This document shows, piece after piece, positions 12,800 through 23,906 of a DNA stretch of 64,000 bases; position 1 is the stretch's first letter, and each line of letters starts with the position of its first letter. The notes below the pieces were generated by a model that was not told the DNA's origin, searched no databases, and saw only the letters and a list, made by a program, of their open reading frames with translations. The translations under genes were made by a program, and so were the position numbers. The stretch is taken from NCBI GenBank assembly GCA_003996215.1, contig QJPP01001525.1, positions 55,001-119,000 of the forward strand, given 5' to 3'. The DNA comes from Jaltomata sinuosa (taxonomy: Eukaryota > Streptophyta > Magnoliopsida > Solanales > Solanaceae).

Positions 12800-14068
12800 T
12801 TAATTACTGAGATATTCCCTAGATAGGAAGTCAGGAAGAGAATTGTCAATTCCCTTTTTATAATGAATTTCAAAGTCGAAAGGAGCTAATTGCGCCTGCC
12901 ACCTTGCAAATATAAGTTTAGAGGCATCATGTTTAAAGTCTTTGTCAAACATATATTTAACTGACTGGGCATCTGTTTTAATCAGGAATTTTTGATTATA
13001 TAAATCATCCTGGAATTTTAAAACACATTTGACAATGCATAGCATTTCATGGGCCACAGTAGCATATTTTCTCTGGGCTTCAGTCCATTTTCCTGAATGA
13101 AATCGTATAAGATATTCACACTTGTCATGAGGATTAATCTGTTTAAGGATTCCGCCATATCCAATATTGGATGCGTCAGTCTCTATAATTTTCTGCCAAA
13201 CAGGGTTAGCAAGAGTTAAACAAGGCAAAGATTTAACACGTTGTTTAACATTTTTAACAAGATTAGTAAGACTATCAGTCCAAGGGGATTTATGATTCTT
13301 TTTTAGTCTTTCATAAAGAGGTGATAAATCTCTAGAAAGATCTTTATAAAAGGGGGAAATATAATTTAAGCTTCCCAGAAATCTTTGGAGCATAGTCCTA
13401 TCGGTTATAATATCAGGAAATTTTGAAGCAAAATCAATCGATCTTTGGATGGGGGTAATCTTACCCTGACAAATATTATGTCCTAAAAATCGAACCTCTG
13501 TTTGAAACAGGCTCATTTTTGGTTTAGAAATAACCAAACCATTTTGTATAACAATTTTTTTGAAAATATCAAGATGCTTGATATGCATTTCAAAAGTTTT
13601 TGAGTAAACTAAAATGTCATCAATATAGACTATGATGAAATCCAAATAAGGATTAAAAATATCATTCATAATTTTTTGAAATTCTGAAGGAGCATTCTTT
13701 AGTCCAAAAGGCATAACATTCCATTCGTATTGACCAAAGGGAACGTTAAAAGCAGTTCTGTAAGTATGCTCTTTGAAAATTTGTATCTGCCAATATCCTG
13801 ATTTTAAATCAAATTTCGAAAATATATTGACATCATATAATCTGGATAAAAGATCTCTTTTGTTTGGAATAGGATACCTAATCCATTTTAAAAATTTGTT
13901 TAAAGGTTTATAATTAATAACCAATCTAGGAACACCACGTTCCTTTTCAGCTGCATTGTTGACATAAAATGCTGTACAGGACCAAGGAGACTTGGATGGT
14001 TTTATCAAACCCTTTTGAAGAAGATTATCAATCTCCCTTTTGCAAAACTCCACTAATTCTGCATTCAT
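12800..14068 (-). pseudogene. Pararetrovirus ORF1, reverse transcriptase and RNase H segment
   Basis: 422 codons in a different frame from the protease segment. Reverse-transcriptase blocks appear in order: the LVINYKPLNK block, FDLKSGYWQI, the MPFGLKNAPSEFQ block, and the catalytic YIDDILVYS at about residue 147 (13602-13630). RNase H follows from about residue 285, with catalytic-type ETDAS and KTDAQS motifs and the closing LPDFLSRE. The domain is complete to its natural end. The frame change relative to the protease is either a disabling indel or stop/restart translation; related viruses usually carry protease and RT in one frame, so I favour an indel. Confidence 0.88.
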
Positions 14069-16962
14069 TTGACAGGGCGAGATTTAGTGGGAATATTATC
14101 TTCAGAGAAGTTTTCTTCATATGGAAGAGTCACAATGTGCTTCTTTCTATTCCAAAAAGCACTCGGGTGATCGGCACAAACATCTACGGCCAACTGCTCA
14201 GAGATCAATTTGATCTTTTCTTGTACTTTGGTAGATCTCAAAGTATCAAAGACATTCATACTGTATATCTCCATTTGCAAGGAGTCCATATGCCTTTGCT
14301 TCATGTCTATAAGAGTATTAATATCTCGTGTTAAAGGCTCTGTAATAAAGGGGAACGATATTTCCCTACCTTTGAAATTTGCTGTAAAACCCTTTTGATC
14401 AATTTTTGAAAAGGGGTAAATAGCATTTAAGAAAGGTGTTCCAAGAATAATAGGAGGACTCATTTTATCCTTTACCAAGAAAAAGAAATGAGGGATGCAA
14501 GTATTATCTTTGCAAATATGAGTATTGGACAGCTTATACTCTATTTTTAAAGCGTGACCAGATGCTGATTTAACAACATGAGTAGTTTTTTCAAAAAATC
14601 TTGAAGGAATTAATCCTTCCTGAATACAACTAACATCTGCTCCACTATCAATCATCGCAGTGCCAGTAACTTTAAATTCGTTTTTAAGTAAGATGGTGCA
14701 ATTAACATACCATCTATGTGCAGTTACAATCTGCATCATTCCAAGAAAAGAATTTTGCTTAGAAGTATCAATGATATCATCAATCTTACCTTTTCCTCTA
14801 TCAGTTGGAGGGCTAGGTATAGAATCATCATTCTCATCATTCTCAAGCTGAGAAATCCTATAATCATGAATCATTTGATTCTGTTTGAGAGATTTAATCT
14901 CATTTTTAAGATTTTCAACGTCATATTTTAAATCATCTAAAGAGGTGTCACGTATAATGATATCATTTTTCTTTTCAAGTCGGTTATAAACTTCCTTTAT
15001 AGAATACGGTTCTAGATCTTTGAGATCAAAATCATTTTTAGATTTTTCAGAAGGTTTTGAAGAACTGGAGCTAGTCGCCATATTTAAGATTTTACTCCGA
15101 ATATTTTCATCAGGAATTTCTTTCAATAAATCAATCACATTCTCGGATGAAATAGTTTTAATATTAACATCTTCAAATTGTGACTGGAGTTTATAAAACT
15201 CGTCAGTTTTGCATCTGCAATGATCACCTACACAATTAGTACAATTAGTAGGCATAAAATTTTCATTATCAGAAAAATCAAGAAGTTTAACTTCACTTTC
15301 GGAACCTGATTCGTTGTCGTCGGAGTAAGACTCGTAATCTGATTCAGATCCTGAAGTGTAAAGCAAACCATAAATCTTATCATGAACATTTTGGTCAAGG
15401 TTCAAAGATTTAAGCTTTTCAAGCTTACAATTAGGAGCAATATGTCCATATTGTCCACAATTATAACATTTAATGTTCTTGAGATCTCTTTTGGAGAATT
15501 TTTTTGCAAACCTGGTAGACTTGCGGTGAGCTTTCCTTGCTTCACATTTTTCTTTACTTCGTCGGGAATGACGACGTCGCCTATGAGGCTTCTCAGAAGT
15601 GTCATGTTCTTTATGACCTCTGTGCGTCCTATGTCCTTTGCTATTAGATGGACCGGGCATAGCGAACTGTTCACAAAAGTCTTCTAATTGTGATTTCGCC
15701 TTTTTTCTATCATCTTTAATTTGTTGAGATAATTTTACCTCGTTGCAAAGACTTAATCCTTCTTGGGTGCAAGTACCCACAAGTTTCCCGTAAGTATAGA
15801 GATGATAAGGGATCTTAGTGTGGTTACCTCTGAGAGCTCGTTTAACTCGCTCTGCAAATAAAGGAGGAAATCCATCTATAAACTTTGATTTCCAATGAGT
15901 AGAGTTACTGTCGGGAAGATCCATGATTCTACTTAGGAAGGTGTCTTTATACCATCTGAATTCTGCCAAATGTCTGCATCGTAGACCATTTAAGAGTGTC
16001 CTAAGAGTTTCATTCTGGGAGGTAAATCTTCCATTGAAATGTTCTAGAATAGTAAGAATGAGTGTATAAACAGCATCTTCTCGGGTAGTTTCTATTACCC
16101 TTTCGACTGGTTTTCCTTCATCATTAATGCCAGTCTCTACCACTTTATCACTCTTTGTGGCATTAGTTATAGCATTTTTAACTTCTTCGGACAAAAAATT
16201 ATCCCACCAACCTCTTAATTGGCCAGTGAATCCTGTGATTATCATTTTACAAATAGCATGATCAGACTTTCTATTCGTATGTCTACAAACAGAAGAATAC
16301 ATCATCATCCGATGAACCACAATAGATACTTGTCTATCAGTCAAGCCATCGAGGTTCCACTCATAAACCATATCACCACTGTATGACGTATTGGTGAATC
16401 CCCACTCTCTTTCTTCAATAAGAACATCTTGAGGAGTCGGGCGATGATAATAAAAGGTTTTCATATCTGGCTTAGAACCGTAACGAGAAATAGGATGGTT
16501 TCTTTTAAAACGATGAAGTTTATTGACTTCTGTTACAGAAAACTCATCATTTTGATCTATAAACTGATTTTCTAAATCATTCGAATTCATAGGTTTAGCA
16601 CTTAAGCCAGAAAGCTTTTTATCAAGAAGTTGTTCTAAATCTTGTAAAGAAAGATTATTTTTAGATTTAATCTTAAAATCAGAAGTGTCTATAGGTCGTT
16701 GAATATGAGTAGGCATAGTTAAAACAGTAGGAAGTTTCCCAGAAGTAGAAGCTTCGTTAACTGCCTTAAGCCTCTCTGTATTCAAATGTTTTATCAAAAC
16801 AATTAACTCATCAAGTTTTTTGTCAAGAGAACTAACATGTTCACCTAAAACTTTGACATAAAGACTTAAATAATTATTTTGAGCAATCAGGTTATTTATC
16901 TCATTTATGCTAATCTTAGCGACATCGTCTTCTATGAACTTTTGAAAAGCAGAGAACATCAA
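14065..16962 (-). pseudogene. Pararetrovirus ORF1, coat protein plus aspartic protease segment
   Basis: A 965-codon open stretch in the movement-protein frame. A coiled N-terminal part is followed by a capsid-like region (residues about 140-420), a Lys/Arg/His-rich patch, the CCHC zinc knuckle CYNCGQYGHIAPNC (about residue 500, 15427-15470), a Ser/Glu/Asp-rich acidic stretch and a second Cys-rich cluster (NCTNCVGDHCRC). The retroviral aspartic protease follows, with active-site motif DSGAD (about residue 770) and the later ILGTPFL motif. Coat protein packages DNA and the protease cleaves the polyprotein. The stretch ends where the conserved protease-to-RT linker should continue, with its TGA overlapping the ATG of the next segment by four bases. 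Confidence 0.85.
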
Positions 16963-16992
16963 ACCTGTATTATTAGGTAAAATAAAAGGGTT

Positions 16993-17286
16993 TTAAGGAG
17001 GATAGATTGACTTAATTATCGAACCATTTCCTTCCTGAAAAGTTCGCTCAAGAACCTTTACATATAACGGTAAATAGGTGGTTATAAACCAAGGAACAAA
17101 ATAAATAATTTGATTATGCAAAGCACAAGTTTCATAAAATTCTTGTGAAATATTATTTAAATCATTTTGGCTATAAGCTTCAAAAAACCAAGTTCTAAAC
17201 TTGTTCCATTTATCATTTTGAAATTCACTTTGAATATGTTGTCTTGCCAGGGATCCTGGACTAAAATCAATTTGTTGTAAAAACAT
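16993..17286 (-). pseudogene. Pararetrovirus ORF1, segment between movement protein and coat protein
   Basis: A 97-codon open piece in the same frame as the movement-protein segment before it and the coat-protein segment after it. It is bounded by the TGA at 17290 and a TAA at 16993. It has no domain I can name and is rich in aromatic residues. It is best read as the linker of the ORF1 polyprotein and not as a separate gene. Confidence 0.6.
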
Positions 17287-17289
17287 AAA

Positions 17290-18399
17290 TCAAAGTTTAT
17301 TTCTATCGGCCCCTTCATTTGGGTCAAAATCCATTTCAGAAGCAGTAGGATCAATATCAGACAGTCTATCAGTTGCCTGCACAATATTAGTCTTTGGGTC
17401 AATTCTAACCCTTTCAACAATTTTTTCACTCATAGTATCACTAATAGTATGCAAAGAAAGAGCCCTGTTACGAGCTGGACCATATATAGGAACTTCAGGG
17501 GTAATAGGGGAAATATGCTGAATCTCAGGTAGAGATCTATAACCAGAAAAAGAATGTCTGTTATAAACAGGAGATTTATACATAGGAGCTTTATCAGCAA
17601 ACTGAATACATATCCTACCATCAGGATTCTGAGTAATATGAGAATACTCATTATTCGTTATTTCATTAGTAATCTGACTTGAGGATATAACCGAATCCAA
17701 AGTCCAAGTAGCTGGGAAATTTATTTCTTCCCACTTGATAGGTCTCCTCGTGGTGACCTTAGACTTTGTAAAGTTGATTTCCATTAGAATAGTCTGATTA
17801 GATGTATCATATAATTTACATCTCGAATTTAGAGTAGATAATAATTTAAAGTAAACTCTATAAGATAAACAAATAAGTTCAGATCCAGGAGCATAGTTAT
17901 AACCATGCGTCTTAACATTCAAAGTTAAAGCATCAAGAATATTAACATCAGATAAAGATAATTGAAGATTAGGTTGTGTATTGAAATAAACCGGACCGTA
18001 GGCCACAGTAGATTCAATAGAACCCATCAGCGATTGTCTGAAATTAAGATTTCTAGCGTCTCTTAACGCAGCTAGAAAAGTTTCAGGTAACCCTTTAAGG
18101 GTCAAAGGTTTAAAGGCAATTTGAACCATACCAATATGCATAAAATTGAATTTAGATCTATAAGATTCAATATCATGTTTATTTAATAAACAGATAATTT
18201 GTTCATCAGAATTTAAAGCAAGAGATTGCTCCGTAGTTTTTATCAATTGTTTTGTCGAAAATTTATCAAACCAACCATAATCATATATGGTTCTTTTATC
18301 AATTTTTGGAATAGTCCATTTATTTAATTTATCAAGATCAAGAGGTATATCAACCTCTTCTAGTCTAGTACTTTTAGTACTAATTTCACCAAGATCCAT
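17290..18399 (-). pseudogene. Pararetrovirus ORF1, movement-protein segment (30K superfamily)
   Basis: A 369-codon open stretch from the ATG at 18399, about 80 bases after the primer-binding site. Its middle part (residues about 70-250) has the hydrophobic core pattern of caulimovirid 30K movement proteins, which form tubules through plasmodesmata. The stretch ends in a TGA at 17290-17292, and the same frame reopens at once. This is therefore a premature stop in a polyprotein rather than a natural gene end. The family call is by pattern and position ahead of the coat protein. Confidence 0.72.
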
Positions 18400-18465
18400 A
18401 GCAAACTGAAATCATATCTACGCTGAATACTTCAGATCTACAATATATTCTCCATGAACGTTCCT

Positions 18466-18479
18466 AGGCTCTGATAATG
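18466..18479 (-). promoter_or_regulatory. Degenerate tRNA-Met primer-binding site of the pararetrovirus
   Basis: On the minus strand TATCAGAGC (18476-18468) matches nine of the twelve bases of the caulimovirid tRNA-Met binding site. The three mismatched bases lie against the 181-bp repeat that begins at 18480. This is where caulimovirid minus-strand synthesis starts, so the integrated copy opens at the natural discontinuity of the genome. Confidence 0.6.
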
Positions 18480-18660
18480 GACCTCTTGTAGGCAAATTAT
18501 ACTTCTCCGATAATGGATGGTAGAATTTTTATATTAAATATTAATTACGAAAAAATAAAATAAATGAAATAAGAAAAATAAAACGAAAAATCAACGTCAT
18601 AAGCATTATTTGTCAAGTGTGAAAAGTCTCATTTGGAATGAAGAAGAATAAGTAATCAAT
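18480..18660. repeat. 181-bp direct repeat, right copy
   Basis: A perfect copy of 10215-10395. The viral primer-binding site directly abuts it on the left and unrelated host sequence follows on the right. Confidence 0.9.
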
Positions 18661-19048
18661 TGTCATTTGTCAGGTAATCTATATAATTAAATTACATAAT
18701 AGCTCGAATCTGATAAGAATTTTTACAATCGATATATATTCTTAACATTTGATGTTTATTAAACTATCAAATAAGTAACAACTCGTTTAGGTGCTTGTTA
18801 TATATCGTCTCATAATGTATTATATTATATTGTATATATTATTTTGGTAAATATAATTTTTGGATAAATTGTATTATTTTTATCGGTATATAATTACCAT
18901 ACATCAACAATTTAAAAAATAAACTTACACAATTTTAAAAAAAAAATGGTACGGGATAAAATTATTATAAAAAATAAAATAAGATTATTAAATAATAAGT
19001 AAAGGCAAAATGAGAAGGAAAAAAAAGATAACGACGCGATCATAACAA
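18661..19048. other. AT-rich intergenic stretch
   Basis: No ORF, terminal repeat or RNA gene was recognised. Confidence 0.6.
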
Positions 19049-19252
19049 GAGCCTGATTGGATTGGTTTATTTTAGGTGTTTTTAAGTCAAAATAGTGTCT
19101 AAGCATTTTTGTAGCATTTGTATAAGATTAAAAAGTACTTTTAAGCACTTGCTTATAAGTCAAAATAAATCAAAAATTATAAGTTAGAAATCTCAACTTA
19201 TGACTTTTGGGTTAGAAGACATAAGCTATAAGCTCATCCAAATGGGGCTTCA
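19049..19252. mobile_element. Solanaceae-type MITE
   Basis: The ends GAGCCTGATTGGATTGG and CATCCAAATGGGGCTTC are imperfect inverted repeats. The interior repeats motifs around TTATAAGTCAAAA and the inverse TGACTTTTGGG, a layout common in hAT-like Solanaceae MITEs. It is non-coding. Confidence 0.5.
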
Positions 19253-19633
19253 AATCGATTATTACATAAAATAAGATTTCTCGTCGTTATACAACAATTG
19301 ATTTAGCAATATGATATAACAAAATTCAAGGAACAATCAAAACAAACATTGAATCTAAAGTAACAATACGATAGTAATACAATAGGGTAAAATTTACAAA
19401 TGGTAACTGAACTATCATTTTTTTTCACAAAAATAATTTAACTATTTTTTCTTACACAAAAATAACTAAACTTTGGGTAAATTACACAAAAATCATATTA
19501 CCGAAATACAGTAACTTTTTTGATGAACTCCACTCTTTTTCACTCTTTCTTTATTTTAAATCTAATAAATAAAATTTAAAAGACACCCAACCCGACCAGG
19601 CCAGAACTAAAACCCATTTGAAAAATATATTAA

Positions 19634-20023
19634 GGCCCTGTTTGGCCATGAAAACAAAAAAAAAATCACTTTTTTTGAATTTTCAATGTTGGAGTTGGAG
19701 TTGTGTTTGGTCATAGTTTTTGTAATAGTTATCTAGAATTTAAATGTATTTTCTAAAAAAATATAAAATGTGATTTAAAAATAAAATATAATTTAAATGG
19801 AGTTATTTTATGAAAATAAAAATTTAGAATTTTTTTCAAAAAAAAAAATTAAAAAAAGTGAAAAACGTAAAAGTGAAAATAGTGAAAACGGGTATTGGGC
19901 TATTTTCACTTTTCCAAATACAACTTCAAGTTATATTTGAAAATTTTATGGCCAAACAACAACTTTTGAATGAAATAATTTTTTTGAAAAAAAAGTAAAA
20001 ATTTCTTATGGCCAAACGCTCAC
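19634..20023. mobile_element. PIF/Harbinger-type MITE nested in the MULE-like left arm
   Basis: 390 bp with ends GGCCCTGTTTGGCCAT and ATGGCCAAACGCTCAC and a 3-bp TAA duplication (19631-19633, 20024-20026). The uninterrupted right arm of the host element shows the empty-site sequence, with a single TAA, so the boundaries are supported internally. Confidence 0.8.
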
Positions 20024-20054
20024 TAAAAAGAACAAGAACCATTATTCCCCAAAA

Positions 20055-20580
20055 AATATTTTTCTACGTCTTAATATATTAAAAAAAAAGAAAAGATATT
20101 TCTACGTCTTAATATATTAAAAGAAAAGATATTTCTACGTCTTAATATATTAAAAGAAAAAAATATTTTTTTACATCTTAATATATTAAAAGAAAGAAAT
20201 ATTTTTCTACGTCTTAATATATTAAAAGAAAAGAAAATATTTTTCTATGTCTTAATATATTAAAAGAAAATAAAATATTTTTCTATTTCTTAATATATTA
20301 AAAGAAAAAGGAAATATTTTTCTACATCTTAATGTATTAAAAGAAAAAAAAATATTTTTCTACATCTTAATACATTAAATTAAAAGAAAATATTTTTCTA
20401 CATCTTAACTTATTAAAAAAGAAAATATTTTTACTTCTTAATATATTAAAAGAAAAAATATATTTTTCTACGTCTTAATGTATTAAAAGAAAAAAAATAT
20501 TTTTCTACGTCTTAATATATTAAAAGAAAAGAAAATATTTTTCTACGTCTTAATGTATTTAAAGAAAAAAAAATCTTTGG
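20055..20580. repeat. Minisatellite, 14 copies of a ~35-bp unit
   Basis: Tandem copies built on CTACGTCTTAATATATTAAA followed by an A/G-rich spacer of variable length ending in ATATTTTT. I count 14 copies. Each unit contains the palindrome TTAATATATTAA. It fills the loop of the MULE-like foldback element. Confidence 0.85.
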
Positions 20581-20952
20581 GAATAATGGTTTTTGTTCTT
20601 TTTAATATATTTTTCCAAATGGATTTTGGGTCGGGACGGGTCGGATTGAGTGTTTTTAAATTTTATTTATTAGATTTAAAATTAAAAAAAAGGTGAAAAA
20701 GATTGGGATTCATGAAAAAGTTACCGTATTTCGGTCATGTGATTTTTGTGTTAGTTTATCTAAAGTTTAGTTATTTTTGTGTAAGAAAGGATGGTTAAGT
20801 TATTTTTGTAAAAAAAAGTGATAGTTAAGTTACCATTTGTGAAATTTACCCTAATACAATAGGTAACAACCAACATCCAAACAAGTTGTTAAGTGAAAAA
20901 GATTCACGTTCAAATTTTATATCTCCTTTTCATCGTGATAAGTATTAGTTGT

Positions 20953-22094
20953 TGATAAGTATTATTTGTACATATCTTTATAAAGGTAGAGTAGTCTTTA
21001 TGCACCAAGGTATGTCCTATATATATCTCGTGTAAATGTATATCACATTATCAGAAATGCACTTTGTCATATGGTATCAGATTTTATTTTTCCTACGTTC
21101 TTCCTCTTTCAAATCTCATGGCACCATCTTCTCCCGTTCAATCTATTTCTTCAATCTCTACAGTTATGGCTGGTTCTTTCTCCCCATTGCCTTCCTCTCA
21201 TTCTGCCATCTCTCTCTCCAACAAAAAATTTTGGTTCCTGCTGTTCTTGGTTATTCCAATTATGATGTTTCTTCTTCCTTCTCTGATCCTACTCTCTATC
21301 AGTGTCTAGTTGGTGGTCTTCAATATTTAATATTTATACGTCCCAATATTGCTTGCTATCAATCAAGTATTATCTCAGTTTATGCATTCTCCTTTGTTAA
21401 TTCATTATACTACAGTAAAACGTATTTTACAGTATCTGCATGAAACCTTAAATCATGGTTTGTATATTTCTGGTGGTTCGATTGATCATTTGACATGTTA
21501 AAGTGATGTTGATTGGAGTGATTGCCCTACAACGCGTCGTTCTACTTCAGCTTATTGTTTATTTCTTGGCGGTAATCTTGTTTCTTGATCTTCGAAGAAA
21601 CAAAGTATGGTCTCTCGCTTCAGTGTTGAGGCTGAATACGGATCAGTTGCTCATGCTGCTGCAAAAATCACTTGGGTGCAGGCATTATTGAAGGATCTTC
21701 ATCTACCTCTTTCATCTCCTTCTACAATATTCTGTGACAATGTTAGTAGTATCTATTTGGCTCATAATCCTGTCCAGCATGCCCGCACGAAGCATATTGA
21801 AATTGACATTCATTTGGTTCGAGAAAAAGTTGCTTCTGGTGCCTTACAAGTTCAATATGTTCCCAGCCAAGATCAGCTTGCAGATTTATTAACAAAGTCT
21901 CTTCCCTCTCCACGATTGATGGTTTTGCGTGACAAGCTCAATGTTCTTTCAGACCTTGCATCGCTTGGGGGGGGGGGTGATAAGTATTATTTGTACATAT
22001 CTTTATAAGAGTAGAGTAGTCTTTATACACCAATATATGTCCTATATATATCTCGTGTAAATTTATATCACATTATCAGAAATACACTTTGTTA
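20953..22094 (+). mobile_element. Internally deleted Ty1/copia element with short LTRs
   Basis: The two LTRs, 20953-21069 and 21978-22094, are each 117 bp and begin TGATAAGTATT; they differ at about eight positions. The 5' LTR is followed by the tRNA-Met primer-binding site TGGTATCAGA (21072-21081) and the 3' LTR is preceded by a G-rich polypurine tract (21966-21977). Only about 900 bp of interior remain: a short gag start, the tail of the RT, and a copia RNase H region. No matching 5-bp target duplication was seen. Confidence 0.85.
21607..21975 (+). pseudogene. Ty1/copia RNase H remnant
   Basis: Translation shows the copia RNase H C-terminal half: SVEAEYGSVAHAAAKITW (catalytic Glu region), CDNVSSIYLAHNPVQHARTK (catalytic Asp) and the closing HIEIDIHLVREKV and DQLADLLTKSL blocks. 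A stop lies just before it, so it is not joined to the upstream RT tail. Confidence 0.85.
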
Positions 22095-23906
22095 TACGTC
22101 GACTTGGCAATTTTTCGTTTTTGTCTATCTTTTTTTATTTAATAAAAAAAAATGTGAAGGTTATTATTGATATTTTGTCAATTATAAATTTGGTGAATAA
22201 AAGATTATGATCATCATAATTTGTATAGCAGTAACACAATTTTAGCTCTACTTATCCATTATTGTCAAATTGAATTTCTCTCATTCTTTCGTCTTAGTTG
22301 AAACTGTAATTGTAAATTTTTTATTGAGAACAATTAATCAATAGTCTACATGTTCTTGCATGTATAATACCTGGAGCTTTGTAGGGCAAGGACTATGTAG
22401 GCGTTCACATGGGTTCCCACTTGGTAAGGTATATAGGTAGATGGGCTGCTTAGATGGCATGATCAACTCTTGTCTCACCTTTTTTTTATCATAACTTTTA
22501 AAAATAAGAAAGAAGAAAAAAAACAAAGATGCAGATTTGGAATTTGAGTGCTAATTTGCAAATAGAGTAGCACACAATGTGCATGGATCTATACACTTTT
22601 TGCTCATTCATATATATAATTGTGCAACTTTTACATATTTAATGTGAGAACTTTTATAAATTTTAATGAAGATACCGTCAAGAACACTATCTTTCAAGAG
22701 GCATGTTCATAACTTAATAAAAATATAGAATTTTCAAATCTAAATGTGTGATGTTAAATATTTTTCTTTCTAAATACATAGCTTACACTCAAAAGATCAA
22801 GTTGATATTAATAAAAGTCAATTAGACACTTCACTTGTGAAAAATAGCATTATATATAAATTCAATTTGTTTTAATAAAAATCAGTTAAGTACTTCACTT
22901 ACGACAAATTGCTTAAAATTACATGTATTGAATCTAATGATAAAAGAAATATTCTAAATAAATTACACTTCAATCTCAAACAAGTTAGAATTAACTATAT
23001 AAAGTTCTCATATTTTTTTTCATTTAAGCTCATATATATCCTCATCATACGAAATAAAATAAAATAAAAATAAGCAGACAAAAGAGATGAAGTACCACAT
23101 AAACTTGTAAGCTAAGATTAAATTGTTATAAGCACAAATATTGAAATGTAAAATCATATTTGTGTTGTTATTAAAAAAAAAAAATGAACAATTGAAAAAT
23201 AAACAAAACAAACTAAGTGGAAGTAATATGATAAGTATTAATGTATTACCTATCAAATGTAAGAAATTGATCTATAACGAATGTAAAGGACAAGGAATGA
23301 ATACTCAATAATTATCATAAAATTTATAATTAGATTATGTGATAACTTGAATCTAATGAAAATTTAGATAATCAAAATGTAACTTCTGACATTTGCCTTT
23401 TATTTTACTAGTACTTAATAAGTAATTGAAAAGTAAGCGCATTAATTTTCTCATAATTTATAAAATTAAATAAATTTATAATGTGTGTTCATTGTAGTTC
23501 TTTTTCAAAAAATTGACTATTTTGAAATATGACAATAATATAATTGCGTGTGAAAGTCACAAACAATTACTAATGTTTGTCGAATATGTATAAAACTGAC
23601 TCATATAGTTGCGTGTAAAAATTACAAACAATTAATATTATTTGTCAAATATGTATGAAACTTACTCTTTTACGAATGTTAAGTTAAATAAAAAGATCAA
23701 GCTTCATGAAAAATCATATTCATATTTTATATGCCTTTAGTTTGTACAACCAAACAAATATTATTTAAATGAATACTAGTTACCTAAAAATTAAGAGTGA
23801 TTAAACTGAACAATGGGATTGGAGGGGGGGAGGGGGAGGTTAATCATAAATAAATACTGCACAAACTGCATCACCAGTTGGAGTATTTATCATGCATACT
23901 TGATTT
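22095..23906. other. AT-rich intergenic DNA with short tandem duplications
   Basis: No gene was recognised. Two diverged tandem duplications are visible: about 67-bp units around 22800-22920 and 65-bp units at 23540-23668 (each with TTGCGTGT and ACAAACAATTA). A G-rich run lies at about 23822-23840. Confidence 0.6.

Larger units (their letters stand above)
10396..18479 (-). mobile_element. Endogenous pararetrovirus (Caulimoviridae, florendovirus-like), near full length
   Basis: About 8.1 kb of viral DNA in minus orientation. In viral order it holds a degenerate tRNA-Met primer-binding site, a movement protein, a coat protein with zinc knuckle, an aspartic protease, reverse transcriptase/RNase H, a second ORF, then a TATA box and poly(A) signal in the intergenic region. 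The length fits one unit-length caulimovirid genome linearised at the minus-strand start site. Movement protein to protease share one frame and RT follows directly, so ORF1 was one polyprotein; with a separate downstream ORF2 this is the organisation described for florendoviruses. The genus assignment is inference. It is broken by two in-frame stops and one frame change in ORF1 and by several breaks in ORF2. The perfect flanking repeat suggests a fairly recent insertion. Confidence 0.88.
19385..20851. mobile_element. MULE-like foldback element with long terminal inverted repeats
   Basis: The left arm from 19385 (GGGTAAAATTTACAAATGGT) and the right arm ending at 20851 are inverted copies over about 280 bp. 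The element is flanked by the direct repeat TAATACAATA (19375-19384 and 20852-20861). Terminal repeats this long with a 9-10-bp target duplication fit non-autonomous Mutator-like elements. The left arm is interrupted by a MITE (19634-20023). The centre is a minisatellite. It carries no transposase. Confidence 0.8.

Noticed and set aside
15382..15687. Plus-strand open frames across the viral coat-protein region
   Set aside because: They are antisense shadows of a long conserved minus-strand frame and have no domain of their own.
19385..20851. CRISPR-like array (regular repeats at 20055-20580)
   Set aside because: Units are AT-rich, spacers are not unique and the context is a plant transposon; it is a minisatellite.
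20948..22099. Target-site duplication around the short copia element
   Set aside because: The flanking pentamers GTTGT and TACGT do not match, so none is claimed.
22320..22460. Possible tRNA or structured RNA in a G/C-richer patch
   Set aside because: No cloverleaf with proper A/B boxes and acceptor stem could be formed by eye.
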